64,000 bases of DNA. Source: Rhodococcus sp. WMMA185. GTDB taxonomy: Bacteria; Actinomycetota; Actinomycetes; Mycobacteriales; Mycobacteriaceae. The notes below the pieces were generated by a model that did not search any database, had not been told where the DNA came from, and worked only from the letters and a program-made list of their open reading frames with translations. Position 1 is the first letter of the stretch. Every line of letters starts with the position of its first letter. A program made the position numbers and the translations under genes. Where the stretch lies: the NCBI RefSeq assembly GCF_001767395.1, contig NZ_CP017014.1:4380449-4444448 (forward strand), read 5' to 3'. Of the stretch, positions 17,992-26,367 are shown one piece after another.

Positions 17992-18975
17992 TCACATATC
18001 GACTAGGGGCCGAAACGATCGGCCCGCCAGTTCGACGATGCCGGGCTCGTGGCCGTTGCACGAGAGGTTGAGGATGATGCCGTCGACGCCCTTGTCCACA
18101 ACGCGGGTCTGCAGTTGTTCGGCGACCTCGTCGGGGTCGCCGCAGAACATTCGAGCGGTGGCCGCGGCGCGTTCGGTGTCCGAGGCCGTGGACAGGTCGA
18201 CACCGAGGCTGAGCAGGAAGTCGTGCTGGAGCTTCCGGGCGCGATCGCCGTTCTCGTCGATGATGACGAACGCCAGGTAACTCGTCTCCAGGGTCGAGCG
18301 GTCGCGGCCGATCTCTTCGCACCGTTTCTCGAGGGCGTCGAGTTTGCGTGGCAGCTCGCTCTGGCCGCAGGTGATGTTGAGGTGGTCGGCGAAGCGGGCG
18401 GCGAGGGCGAAGGTCTTCTTCTCGCCGGCTCCGCCGAGCATGATCGGCAGGTCGTCGCGGATTCGTGGTTCGTTGATCGCGGTTTCGACGTGGTACCACT
18501 TGCCGTCCACAGTGGGTCGTTCGCCGTGGAGCATCGGCGCGATGATCTGCAGGGCCTCGTCGAGGCGTTCGAATCGGTCGGTGACCGTGCCGAACTCGTA
18601 GCCGTACTGCACGTGCTCGAGTTCGAACCAGCCCGCGCCGATGCCCAGGACGGCCCGTCCGCCGCTCGCGACGTCGAGGGTGGACACGCACTTCGCGAGC
18701 ATGGCTGGGTTGCGAAAGGTGTTACTGGTGACCAGCGCGCCCAGCTGGATCGTCTCGGTGGCCGTGGCTAGCGCACCGAGCGCGGTGTAGGCCTCGAACC
18801 TCGGTTCCTCGGGTACACCGAATGTCGGCGTTTGATAGAAGTGATCCGCCACGAACGCGGCATCGAAGCCCGCAGACTCGGCTTCTCGGGCTTGGGCGGC
18901 GATGGTGGGAAGAAGGTCGGCAGCGGGGATGTGGTAGTTGATATTGGGTATCTGGTAGCCGAGGCGAATGGTCAT
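17992..18975 (-). CDS. LLM-class F420-dependent oxidoreductase, array copy 1
   Basis: This 327-residue TIM-barrel oxidoreductase resembles the Rv1855c-type F420-dependent group. Cofactor-site features are ADHFY (43-47), GIGAGW (111-116), LGGAGEKKT (180-188) and ADHLN (196-200). It is the last of seven tandem paralogues of identical length on this strand. Residues 42-61 and 202-208 vary most between copies and probably line the substrate pocket. It starts with ATG. Unlike the other six, it lacks the TANNNT hexamer 7 bases upstream (ACCGGT there), so its promoter has diverged or it is read from copy 2. Confidence 0.92.
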   Translation of the reverse strand: MTIRLGYQIPNINYHIPAADLLPTIAAQAREAESAGFDAAFVADHFYQTPTFGVPEEPRFEAYTALGALATATETIQLGALVTSNTFRNPAMLAKCVSTLDVASGGRAVLGIGAGWFELEHVQYGYEFGTVTDRFERLDEALQIIAPMLHGERPTVDGKWYHVETAINEPRIRDDLPIMLGGAGEKKTFALAARFADHLNITCGQSELPRKLDALEKRCEEIGRDRSTLETSYLAFVIIDENGDRARKLQHDFLLSLGVDLSTASDTERAAATARMFCGDPDEVAEQLQTRVVDKGVDGIILNLSCNGHEPGIVELAGRSFRPLVDM

Positions 18976-19041
18976 GTCACCGACCGGTCCGTTGTCGGAA
19001 TTGTGCGAATCGCATCTGCCGCGCGCGGGTTCGACCGTACG

Positions 19042-20025
19042 TCATGCGCTGACCAGCGGGTGCAGCGTGCGGCCGGTCAGTTCGACAACTCCAGGCTCGT
19101 GGCCGTTGGCGACGAGGTTGAGGATGATGCCGTCGATGCCCCTGTCCAGGATGCGTGTCTGGACCTGTTCGGCCACCTCGTCAGGGGCACCGCAGAACAT
19201 CCGGTCGGTGGCGGCGGCGCGCTCGGCATCCGAGACTTTGGACAGGTCGACACCCTGTCGGAGCAGGAGGTCGTGCTGGAGCTGGCGGGCACGATCGCCG
19301 TTCTCGTCGATGATGACGAAGGTCAGGTAACTGGTTTCCAGCGTGGACCGGTCGCGGCCGATCTCCTCGCACCGCTTCTCGAGGGCCTCGAGCTTGCGTG
19401 GCAATTCGCTCGCATTGCAGATGATGTTGAGGTGGTCGGCGAAGCGGGCGGCGAGGGCGAAGGTCTTCTTCTCACCGGAACCGCCGAGCATGATCGGCAG
19501 ATCGTTGCGGATTCGTGGTTCGTTGATCGCGTTCTCGACGTGGTACCACTTGCCGTCGAAAGTCGGACGCTCGCCGCGGAGCATCGGCGCGATGATCTGC
19601 AGGGCCTCGTCGAGGCGTTCGAATCGGTCGGTGAACGTGCCGAACTCGTAGCCGTACTGCTTGTGCTCGAGTTCGTACCAACCCGCGCCGATACCGAGGA
19701 TGGCGCGGCCCCCGCTGGCGACGTCGAGGGTGGACACGCACTTCGCGAGCATCGGCGGGTTGCGGTAGGTGTTCCCGGTGACCAGCGCGGACAGTTGGAT
19801 CTTCTCCGTGGCCGTGGCCAGTGCACCGAGAGCGGTGTAGGCCTCGAGCATCGGTTCGTCGGGCGCACCGATACCGGGCAGCTGATAGAAGTGATCCATT
19901 ACGAAGGCGGTGTCGAAACCCGCGGACTCGGCTTCTCGGGCCTGGGCGATGACGGTCGGGAACAGGTCCGCAACGGGGGTGGAGTAACTGAAGTTCGGCA
20001 TCTGATAACCAAGTCGAATAGTCAC
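19042..20025 (-). CDS. LLM-class F420-dependent oxidoreductase, array copy 2
   Basis: This 327-residue paralogue starts at a GTG (20025) with TACGGT exactly 7 bases before it, the arrangement of a leaderless transcript. The pocket loop reads MDHFYQLPGIGAPDEP and the second variable patch NIICNASEL. The rest is nearly identical to its neighbours, including the GIGAGW and LGGSGEKKT cofactor sites. A longer open frame upstream to 20730 lies inside copy 3 and is not a gene. It lies 66 bp upstream of copy 1. Confidence 0.92.
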   Translation of the reverse strand: MTIRLGYQMPNFSYSTPVADLFPTVIAQAREAESAGFDTAFVMDHFYQLPGIGAPDEPMLEAYTALGALATATEKIQLSALVTGNTYRNPPMLAKCVSTLDVASGGRAILGIGAGWYELEHKQYGYEFGTFTDRFERLDEALQIIAPMLRGERPTFDGKWYHVENAINEPRIRNDLPIMLGGSGEKKTFALAARFADHLNIICNASELPRKLEALEKRCEEIGRDRSTLETSYLTFVIIDENGDRARQLQHDLLLRQGVDLSKVSDAERAAATDRMFCGAPDEVAEQVQTRILDRGIDGIILNLVANGHEPGVVELTGRTLHPLVSA

Positions 20026-20032
20026 GTATTCA

Positions 20033-20038
20033 ACCGTA
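20033..20038 (-). promoter_or_regulatory. leaderless -10 hexamer, array copy 2
   Basis: TACGGT lies at -13 to -8 relative to the GTG, preceded by GACGAG. A TANNNT box with 7 bases to the start codon is the actinobacterial arrangement in which transcription starts at the first base of the start codon. No Shine-Dalgarno sequence is present. Confidence 0.65.
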
Positions 20039-20083
20039 CTCGTCTTCGGGCATACGCGAATCGCATCTGTCGTGTGTGGGTTG

Positions 20084-21067
20084 TTACCCGCAGACCAGCG
20101 GGCGCACCGTTCTGCCGGCCAACTCCACGACGCCGGGTTCGTGGCCGTTAGCGACGAGGTTGACGACGATGCCGTCGACGCCCTTGTCGAGAACGCGGGT
20201 CTGCAGTTGTTCGGCGACTTCGTCGGGGTCGCCGCAGAACATTCGGTCGGTGACTGTCGCGCGCTCGGTGTCCGAAACGGTGGACAGGTCGACGCCTCGG
20301 CCGAGCAGGAAGTCGCGCTGGAGTTTCCGGGCGCGGTCGCCGTTCTCGTCGATGAAGAGGTACGCCAGGTAGCTGACTTCGAGTGTGGATCGGTCGCGGC
20401 CGATCTCCGCACACCGCGCGTCGACGGCGTCGAGCTTGCGGGGCAACAAGCCCCCTCTGCAATGAATGTTGAGGTGGTCGGCGAATCGGGCGGCGAGGGC
20501 GAAGGTCTTCTTCTCGCCGGAACCGCCGAGCATGATCGGCAGGTCATCGCGGATTCGCGGTTCGTTGATCGCGGTTTCGACGTGGTACCACTTGCCGTCG
20601 AATGTCGGACGCTCGCCGCGGAGCATGGGCGTGATGATCTGGAGGGCTTCGTCGAGGCGTTCGAATCGGTCGGTGAGCGTGCCGAACTCGTAGCCGTACT
20701 GTTGGTGTTCGAGTTCGTACCAGCCCGCACCGATGCCGAGGACGGCGCGCCCCCCGCTGGCCACGTCGAGTGTGGACACGCACTTCGCCAGCATCGGCGG
20801 GTTGCGGTAGGTATTGCCGGAGACCAGCGCGCCCAACTGGATCTTCTCGGTGGCCGTGGCCAGAGCGCCGAGCGCGGTGTAGGCCTCTACTACCGGTTCG
20901 TCTATTTCACCGACATTGGACGCTTGATAGAAGTGGTCAATGATGAACGCGGCATCGAAGCCTGCGGACTCGGCTTCCCGGACCTGCGCGATGACAGTCG
21001 GGAACAAGTCCGCGACGGGGGCCGAGTAACTGAGGTTCGGCATCTGGTAGCCGAGTCGAATACTCAC
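20084..21067 (-). CDS. LLM-class F420-dependent oxidoreductase, array copy 3
   Basis: This 327-residue paralogue has a GTG start at 21067 and TACGGT 7 bases upstream. Its pocket loop IDHFYQASNVGEIDEPVVE and second patch NIHCRGGLL differ clearly from the other copies, while the barrel core and F420-site residues are conserved. Near residue 220 it has DAVDARCAE, resembling copies 5-7 (DALDARCAE), whereas copies 1, 2 and 4 have DALEKRCEE. This patchwork suggests recombination among copies. Confidence 0.92.
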   Translation of the reverse strand: MSIRLGYQMPNLSYSAPVADLFPTVIAQVREAESAGFDAAFIIDHFYQASNVGEIDEPVVEAYTALGALATATEKIQLGALVSGNTYRNPPMLAKCVSTLDVASGGRAVLGIGAGWYELEHQQYGYEFGTLTDRFERLDEALQIITPMLRGERPTFDGKWYHVETAINEPRIRDDLPIMLGGSGEKKTFALAARFADHLNIHCRGGLLPRKLDAVDARCAEIGRDRSTLEVSYLAYLFIDENGDRARKLQRDFLLGRGVDLSTVSDTERATVTDRMFCGDPDEVAEQLQTRVLDKGVDGIVVNLVANGHEPGVVELAGRTVRPLVCG

Positions 21068-21074
21068 TGGACCG

Positions 21075-21080
21075 ACCGTA
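21075..21080 (-). promoter_or_regulatory. leaderless -10 hexamer, array copy 3
   Basis: TACGGT is separated by 7 bases from the GTG at 21067 and preceded by GAG, with no Shine-Dalgarno sequence between. Confidence 0.65.
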
Positions 21081-21142
21081 CTCAGATCGGCCGTAGTCGG
21101 GCTTGGTGCACGTCGTGGCGGTCGCGCGGGTTCACCGGTGGG

Positions 21143-22126
21143 TTATCCGTGGACCAGCGGGCTCAATGTTCGGCCGGCCAGTTCGACAATGCCGGGCTCG
21201 TGGCCGTTGACGACGAGGTTGAGGATGATGCCGTCGACGCCCTTGTCGAGAAATCGGGTCTGCAGTTGTTCGGCGACTTCGTCGGGGTCGCCGCAGATCA
21301 TCTCGTCGGTGGCTGCGGGGCGCTTGGCGTCCGAGGTCGTGGACAGGTCGACGCCCCGGCTGAGCAGGAAATCGTGCTGGAGCCTTCGGGCACGGTCGCC
21401 GCTCTCGTCGATGATGACGAACGCCTGGAAGCTGGTTTCCAGGGTCGAGCGGTCGCGGCCGATCTCTTCGCACCTTTTCTCGAGGGCGTCGAGTTTGCGT
21501 GGCAGTTCGCTTTGGCTGCAGGTGATGTTGAGGTGGTCGGCGAAGCGGGCAGCGAGGGCGAAGGTTTTCTTTTCTCCGCCACCGCCGAGCATGATCGGCA
21601 GATCGTCGCGGATTCGTGGTTCGTTGATCGCGTTCTCGACGTGGTACCACTTGCCGTCGAGGGTGGGCCTGTCGCCGCGGAGCATGGGCGTGATGATCTG
21701 GAGGGCTTCGTCGAGGCGTTCGAATCGGTCGGTGAGCGTGCCGAACTCGTAGCCGTATTGCGAGTGCTCGGGTTCGAACCAGCCCGCGCCGATGCCCAGG
21801 ACAGCACGACCGCCGCTGGCCACATCCAACGTGCTCACCGCTTTGGCCAGCATCGGCGGGTTGCGGAAGGTGTTGCTGGTGACCAGCGCTCCCAACTGGA
21901 TCTTCTTCGTGGCTGTCGCGAGCGCACCGAGCGTGGTGTAGGCCTCGGGCATCGGCTCGTCGAGTGCACCGAGTACCGGCGCCTGGAGGAAGTGGTCCAT
22001 GATGAATGCCGCATCGAAGCCAGCGGATTCGGCTTCTCGCGCCTGGGCGATGACGGTGGGGAACAGCTCTCCGATTGGAGTGGAATAGCTGAATTTCGTC
22101 ATCTGGTAGCCGAGGCGAACAGTCAC
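21143..22126 (-). CDS. LLM-class F420-dependent oxidoreductase, array copy 4
   Basis: This 327-residue paralogue begins at the GTG at 22126, with TACGGT 7 bases before it. Its pocket loop is MDHFLQAPVLGALDEPMPE, with Leu in place of the Tyr or Phe after DHF found in other copies, and its second patch is NITCSQSEL. It is the first gene of the downstream sub-array (copies 4 to 1), separated from copies 5-7 by the winged-helix and CBS genes. Confidence 0.92.
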   Translation of the reverse strand: MTVRLGYQMTKFSYSTPIGELFPTVIAQAREAESAGFDAAFIMDHFLQAPVLGALDEPMPEAYTTLGALATATKKIQLGALVTSNTFRNPPMLAKAVSTLDVASGGRAVLGIGAGWFEPEHSQYGYEFGTLTDRFERLDEALQIITPMLRGDRPTLDGKWYHVENAINEPRIRDDLPIMLGGGGEKKTFALAARFADHLNITCSQSELPRKLDALEKRCEEIGRDRSTLETSFQAFVIIDESGDRARRLQHDFLLSRGVDLSTTSDAKRPAATDEMICGDPDEVAEQLQTRFLDKGVDGIILNLVVNGHEPGIVELAGRTLSPLVHG

Positions 22127-22133
22127 CTGATCG

Positions 22134-22139
22134 ACCGTA
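22134..22139 (-). promoter_or_regulatory. leaderless -10 hexamer, array copy 4
   Basis: TACGGT is followed by CGATCAG and the GTG at 22126; GACGAG precedes it, as in copies 2, 6 and 7. Confidence 0.65.
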
Positions 22140-22190
22140 CTCGTCCTTCCCTGAGTGCGACCCGGGAGAACGCCGCTGGCGGGACGCGAC

Positions 22191-22481
22191 CTACTCTTCG
22201 CCCGGCTTGTCTTGCAGTACGGCGAGAATCTCGCCGATGGCGTGGTCGCGCTCGAGGGGATGCCGCAGCGGCAGGGTCGGATCGAGTTGGTACCGATTGC
22301 GCCTGCCGACCTTCTCTCGCTTCAAGTAGCCCGCATCCACGAGATCGGTGACGATGCGCTGCGCTGCGCGTTCGGTGATGCCTACTCTTTCGGCGAGGTC
22401 GCGGTGCCGAATCCCGGGATCGTGAGCGACGCACAGCAAGACATGTGCGTGATTGGTCAGAAAGGTCCACGACGCCATCAC
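22191..22481 (-). CDS. winged-helix DNA-binding protein, MarR/ArsR-like
   Basis: This 96-residue protein is one winged helix: HVLLCVAHDPGIRHRDLAERVGITERAAQRIVTDLVDAGYLKREKVGRRNRYQL carries the recognition helix and wing. It diverges from the CBS gene across an AT-rich interval with two inverted repeats, so it probably controls that gene and itself. It may also act on the flanking F420 oxidoreductase genes, but that is only positional. A second ATG at 22478 is possible. Confidence 0.85.
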   Translation of the reverse strand: MMASWTFLTNHAHVLLCVAHDPGIRHRDLAERVGITERAAQRIVTDLVDAGYLKREKVGRRNRYQLDPTLPLRHPLERDHAIGEILAVLQDKPGEE

Positions 22482-22517
22482 CGCAGGCTACAACACTCAT
22501 TCAAGAATCATTATTGA

Positions 22518-22556
22518 CGAAATATAATTCGGTATTTATTATTCGTGATATACGAA
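22518..22556. promoter_or_regulatory. AT-rich divergent promoter region with two inverted repeats
   Basis: CGAAATATAATTCG (22518-22531) is a 14-bp near-palindrome with one mismatched pair, and TTCGT-GATAT-ACGAA (22542-22556) has perfect 5-bp arms. Both share a TTCG/CGAA core, as expected for two sites of one dimeric regulator. The patch is strikingly AT-rich against its surroundings and lies between the divergent winged-helix and CBS genes. Confidence 0.55.
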
Positions 22557-22589
22557 ATCGAGTGAGGTCCCTCGGAGGCGCAGAAGATC

Positions 22590-23192
22590 ATGCGAGTTCA
22601 CGACGTGATGCAGCGGCCAGTGACCACCGTGCTGCAGTCCAGTGGCGCCCGGCAGGCGGCTGTCTTGCTCGCCGAACACGGTTGGGCGGCGCTACCGGTG
22701 ACCGATGGTGACGGTCACCTCGTAGGAATGCTGACCAGTGGCGACCTACTCCGTGCGGGGACTCCCTCGCCGCCCGACATCACAGTCGGTGCCGCGATGA
22801 CCTCCCCAGCGGTGGCGATCGCAACGTACCAAGACCTCGCCGAGGCCACGAAAATTCTTCTCCAACACGGTTTGCGGAGTTTGCCCGTGGTTGATGACGA
22901 CGGGCAGGTAACCGGAATCCTCAGCCGCGGCGACCTGATTCGGCTGATGCTCAAGCCCGACGAAGCGATCGCCGTAAGCGCTCAAACACGCCTCGACGAT
23001 TACACCGGCACGCGTCGCTGGCACGTGAGTGTCTCCGAGGGAAGCGTCACCGTCGCAGGTTCCTTCGTCGACGACTCTGAACGGCGCATCGCCATCGCCC
23101 TCGCCAACACCGTTCCGGGCGCACGCTCGGTAACCACTGCCGGTCACCCGCCAGGTATCGAGCAGCGAGAGCGACTCAGGAGGCCACCTTGA
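22590..23192 (+). CDS. CBS-pair protein with C-terminal BON-like domain
   Basis: This 200-residue cytoplasmic protein has two CBS motifs (about residues 1-60 and 65-125: [14 protein letters not shown] with [27 protein letters not shown] with [16 protein letters not shown]). These usually bind adenine nucleotides. A BON-like segment follows ([40 protein letters not shown]). Similar proteins occur in actinobacterial hypoxia or dormancy regulons. It is the only plus-strand gene within the F420 array and ends 5 bases before copy 5 ends from the other side. Confidence 0.9.
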   Translation: MRVHDVMQRPVTTVLQSSGARQAAVLLAEHGWAALPVTDGDGHLVGMLTSGDLLRAGTPSPPDITVGAAMTSPAVAIATYQDLAEATKILLQHGLRSLPVVDDDGQVTGILSRGDLIRLMLKPDEAIAVSAQTRLDDYTGTRRWHVSVSEGSVTVAGSFVDDSERRIAIALANTVPGARSVTTAGHPPGIEQRERLRRPP

Positions 23193-23197
23193 GTGGG

Positions 23198-24181
23198 TTA
23201 CGCCTCGACCAGCGGGCGCACCGTGTGCCCTGCCAACTCCACGATCCCGGGTTGGTGGCCGTTGGCGAGAAGGTTGAGGACGATGCCATCTATACCCTTG
23301 TCGAGAACACGGGTCTCGAGCTGTTCGGCCACTTCGTCGGGTGCGCCGCAGAACATCCTGTCGGTGGCCGCGGCGCGTTCGGCCTCCGAGGCTGTGGACA
23401 GGTCGACACCCAGGTCGAGTAGGAATTCGCGTTGGAGTTTCCGGGCGCGGTCGCCGTTTTCGTCGATGAAGACGAACGCCAGGTAGCTGGTTTCGAGTGT
23501 GGACCGGTCGCGGCCGACCTCAGCACACCGCGCGTCGAGGGCGTCGAGCTTGCGGGGCAACAAGCTTGTATTGCAGTTGATGTTCAGGTGGTCGGCGAAG
23601 CGGGCGGCGAGGGCGAACGTCTTCTTCTCGCCGGAACCGCCGAGCAGGATGGGCAGGTCGTTGCGGATTCGTGGTTCGTTGATCGCGTTCTCGACGTGGT
23701 ACCACTTACCGTCGAGGGTGGGCCTTTCGCCGCGGAGCATGGCCGTGATGATCTGCAGGGCCTCGTCGAGGCGTTCGAATCGGTCGGTGAGCGTGCCGAA
23801 TTCGTAGCCGTACTGCCGGTGTTCGAGTTCGAACCAGCCCGCGCCGATACCGAGGACGGCGCGACCCCCGCTGGCGACGTCGAGGGTGGACACGCACTTC
23901 GCGAGCATCGGTGGGTTGCGGAAGGTGTTGCCGGTACACAGTACGGAGAGCTGGATCTTCTCCGTTGCCGTCGCCAACGCCCCGAGGGCGGTGTAGGACT
24001 CGAGCATCGGTCTGTCGGGCTCGCCGAGTGTGGAAGTTTGATAGAAGTGATCCACCGCGAACGCGGCATCGAAGCCCGCGGATTCGGCTTCACGTACCTG
24101 GGCGATGACGGTCGGGAACAGGTCTGTGACGGGGGTGGAGTACCTGAAGTTCGGCATCTGGTAACCGAGGCGAATTGTCAC
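23198..24181 (-). CDS. LLM-class F420-dependent oxidoreductase, array copy 5
   Basis: This 327-residue paralogue starts at the GTG at 24181, with TACCGT 7 bases upstream. The open frame reaching 24415 lies within copy 6 and is discounted. Pocket loop: VDHFYQTSTLGEPDRPMLE; second patch: NINCNTSLL. It has Cys at position 82 (LCTGNTF) where other copies have Val. The cofactor-site segments are intact. Confidence 0.92.
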   Translation of the reverse strand: MTIRLGYQMPNFRYSTPVTDLFPTVIAQVREAESAGFDAAFAVDHFYQTSTLGEPDRPMLESYTALGALATATEKIQLSVLCTGNTFRNPPMLAKCVSTLDVASGGRAVLGIGAGWFELEHRQYGYEFGTLTDRFERLDEALQIITAMLRGERPTLDGKWYHVENAINEPRIRNDLPILLGGSGEKKTFALAARFADHLNINCNTSLLPRKLDALDARCAEVGRDRSTLETSYLAFVFIDENGDRARKLQREFLLDLGVDLSTASEAERAAATDRMFCGAPDEVAEQLETRVLDKGIDGIVLNLLANGHQPGIVELAGHTVRPLVEA

Positions 24182-24188
24182 TCGATCG

Positions 24189-24194
24189 ACGGTA
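24189..24194 (-). promoter_or_regulatory. leaderless -10 hexamer, array copy 5
   Basis: TACCGT is followed by CGATCGA and the GTG at 24181. Upstream similarity to the other copies is weaker (AGAAG in place of ACGAG). Confidence 0.6.
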
Positions 24195-24236
24195 CTTCTC
24201 TCTGTGCCCGTTTTACCCGTGTTTGCCGAGGGTCGG

Positions 24237-25220
24237 TTACGGGGCGACCAGAGGTCGCACTGTGCGGCCGGCCAACTCCACGATTCCGGGCTGGTGGCCG
24301 TTGGCGACGAGGTTGACGATGATGCCGTCGATGCCCTTGTCGAGAACGCGGGTCTGCAGTTGTTCGGCGACCTCGTCGGGGGTACCGCAGACTTGCTGTG
24401 CGGTAGCCCATGCACGTTCGGCGTCCGAGGCCTCGGCCAGGTCTACGCCGAGGTCGAGTAGGAAGTCGTGCTGGAGCTTTCGGGCGCGATCGCCGTTCTC
24501 GTCGATGAAGACGAACGCCAGATAGCTGGTTTCGAGTGTGGACCGGTCGCGGCCGACCTCAGCACACCGCGCGTCGAGGGCGTCGAGCTTGCGCGGTAAG
24601 TCACTTATGGCGCAGATGATGTTCAGGTGGTCGGCGAAGCGGGCGGCGAGTGCGAACGTCTTTTTCTCTCCGCCACCACCGAGCATGATGGGCAGATCGA
24701 CACGAATTCGCGGTTCGTTAATCGCGCTTTCGACGCGATACCACTTGCCTTCGAAGGTGGGCCTGTCGCCGCGGAGCATCGGCGCGATGATTTGCAGAGC
24801 CTCTTCGAGGCGTTCGAAGCGTTCGGCAAACGTACCGAATTCGTAGCCGTACTGCTGATGTTCGAGTTCGTACCAGCCAGCGCCGATACCGAGGACGGCG
24901 CGACCCCCGCTGACCACGTCCAAAGTACTTACCGCCTTTGCGAGCAGGGCCGGATTGCGGAACGTATTGCTGGTGACCAGTGCAGCGAGTCCGATCTTCT
25001 CCGTGGCGGTGGCCAGCGCGCCGAGGGTGGTGTAGGCCTCGGGTCTCGGTCCTCCTGCCGGACCGAGCGCGGGCGTCTGAAAGAAGTGATCCGCCACGAA
25101 GGCGCAGTCGAAGCCCGCGGACTCGGCTTCGCGCGCCTGGGCGATCATGGTCGGAAACAGGTCCGCGGCAGTGGCCGAATATGTGAACTTCGGCATCTGG
25201 CAACCAAGGCGGATGGCCAC
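24237..25220 (-). CDS. LLM-class F420-dependent oxidoreductase, array copy 6
   Basis: This 327-residue paralogue has a GTG start at 25220, with TATCGT 7 bases upstream. It is one of the more divergent copies: the loop is ADHFFQTPALGPAGGPRPE, the second patch NIICAISDL, and the C-terminal third reads AEASDAERAWATAQQVCGTPDE. Phe replaces Tyr after DHF, as in copy 7. The barrel and F420-binding segments are retained. Confidence 0.92.
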   Translation of the reverse strand: MAIRLGCQMPKFTYSATAADLFPTMIAQAREAESAGFDCAFVADHFFQTPALGPAGGPRPEAYTTLGALATATEKIGLAALVTSNTFRNPALLAKAVSTLDVVSGGRAVLGIGAGWYELEHQQYGYEFGTFAERFERLEEALQIIAPMLRGDRPTFEGKWYRVESAINEPRIRVDLPIMLGGGGEKKTFALAARFADHLNIICAISDLPRKLDALDARCAEVGRDRSTLETSYLAFVFIDENGDRARKLQHDFLLDLGVDLAEASDAERAWATAQQVCGTPDEVAEQLQTRVLDKGIDGIIVNLVANGHQPGIVELAGRTVRPLVAP

Positions 25221-25227
25221 GTGATCG

Positions 25228-25233
25228 ACGATA
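25228..25233 (-). promoter_or_regulatory. leaderless -10 hexamer, array copy 6
   Basis: TATCGT is followed by CGATCAC and the GTG at 25220; GACGAG precedes it. Confidence 0.65.
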
Positions 25234-25291
25234 CTCGTCTGACGTGCACGTCAGGGCGGTAGTTGTCGAGGTGCAGGGCGTCGAGAGTGGG

Positions 25292-26275
25292 TTAGGCCTC
25301 GACCAGCGTGCGCAACGTGCGACCGGTCAACTCGACGATTTCGGGCTGGCGGGCGTTGGCACCGAGGTTGAGGACGATGCCGTCGATGCCCGGTTCGAGG
25401 ACACGGGTGTCGATCTGTTCGGCGATTTCGTCGGGTGCGCCGCAGAACATCCTGTCGGTGGCCGCGGCGCGTTCGGCCTCCGAGGCTGTGGACAGGTCGA
25501 CACCCAGGTCGAGTAGGAATTCGTGCTGGAGTTTCCGGGCGCGGTCGCCGTTTTCGTCGATGAAGACGAACGCCAGGTAGCTGGTTTCGAGTGTGGACCG
25601 GTCGCGGCCGACCTCAGCACACCGCGCATCGAGGGCGTCGAGCTTGCGGGGCAGCTCGCTCTGGCCGCAGGTGATATTCAGATGGTCGGCGAAGCGGGCG
25701 GCGAGTGCGAACGTCTTCTTCTCGCCGGAACCGCCGAGCAGGATGGGCAGATCGTCACGGATCCGTGGTTCGTTGATCGCGTTCTCGACGTGGTACCACT
25801 TGCCGTCGAGGGTGGGCCTGTCGCCGCGGAGCATCGGGGTGATGATCCGGAGGGCCTCGTCGAGGCGTTCGAATCGGTCGGTGAGTGTGCCGAACTCGTA
25901 GCCGTACTGCGTGTGCTCGGGTTCGAACCAGCCCGCGCCGATGCCGAGCACGGCGCGGGCCCCGCTGGCCACGTCCAAGGTGCTCACAGCTTTGGCGAGC
26001 AGAGCCGGATTGCGGAAATTGTTGCAGGTAACCAACGCGGAGAGTTGGATCTTTTTCGTGGGGGTGGCCAGCGCGCCGAGGGTGGTGTAGACCTCCGGCA
26101 TCGATCTGCTGGGCTCGCTGAGCGTGGGCACTTGAAAGAAGTGATCAGCCAAAAAGACGCAGTCGAAGCCGGCGGACTCTGCTTCACGTGACTGGGCGAC
26201 GATCGTGGGGAACATGTTCTCGGCAGGAGCCGAATATGCGAACTTCGGCATCTGATAGCCGAGGCGGATGGTCAC
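25292..26275 (-). CDS. LLM-class F420-dependent oxidoreductase, array copy 7
   Basis: This is the first copy in the direction of transcription: 327 residues from the GTG at 26275, with TACCGT 7 bases upstream. Pocket loop: ADHFFQVPTLSEPSRSMPE; second patch: NITCGQSEL, identical to copy 1 although the two lie at opposite ends of the array. The usual SGGRAVLG reads SGARAVLG here. The upstream reading frame to 26320 has no ribosome binding site. Confidence 0.92.
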   Translation of the reverse strand: MTIRLGYQMPKFAYSAPAENMFPTIVAQSREAESAGFDCVFLADHFFQVPTLSEPSRSMPEVYTTLGALATPTKKIQLSALVTCNNFRNPALLAKAVSTLDVASGARAVLGIGAGWFEPEHTQYGYEFGTLTDRFERLDEALRIITPMLRGDRPTLDGKWYHVENAINEPRIRDDLPILLGGSGEKKTFALAARFADHLNITCGQSELPRKLDALDARCAEVGRDRSTLETSYLAFVFIDENGDRARKLQHEFLLDLGVDLSTASEAERAAATDRMFCGAPDEIAEQIDTRVLEPGIDGIVLNLGANARQPEIVELTGRTLRTLVEA

Positions 26276-26282
26276 CTGATCG

Positions 26283-26288
26283 ACGGTA
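26283..26288 (-). promoter_or_regulatory. leaderless -10 hexamer, array copy 7
   Basis: TACCGT is followed by CGATCAG and the GTG at 26275; GACGAG precedes it. This is the outermost promoter of the array. Confidence 0.65.
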
Positions 26289-26367
26289 CTCGTCTGCGCC
26301 CAGGTATAGAGCCCTGGCAAATCCTGCTCGTCTACCGGACCGCTGGCGGCGATTCCCGAGTTCGATC

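Noticed and set aside
20025..20730. N-terminal extension of array copy 2 (562-codon frame)
   Set aside because: The extra part lies wholly within copy 3 in another frame, and the GTG at 20025 has the same promoter and N-terminus as the other copies.
18832..24316. Long plus-strand open frames (up to 759 codons) opposite the F420 oxidoreductase array
   Set aside because: They are antisense shadows produced by the high GC third positions of the conserved minus-strand genes. They repeat with the same period as the array, lack ribosome binding sites and match no domain.
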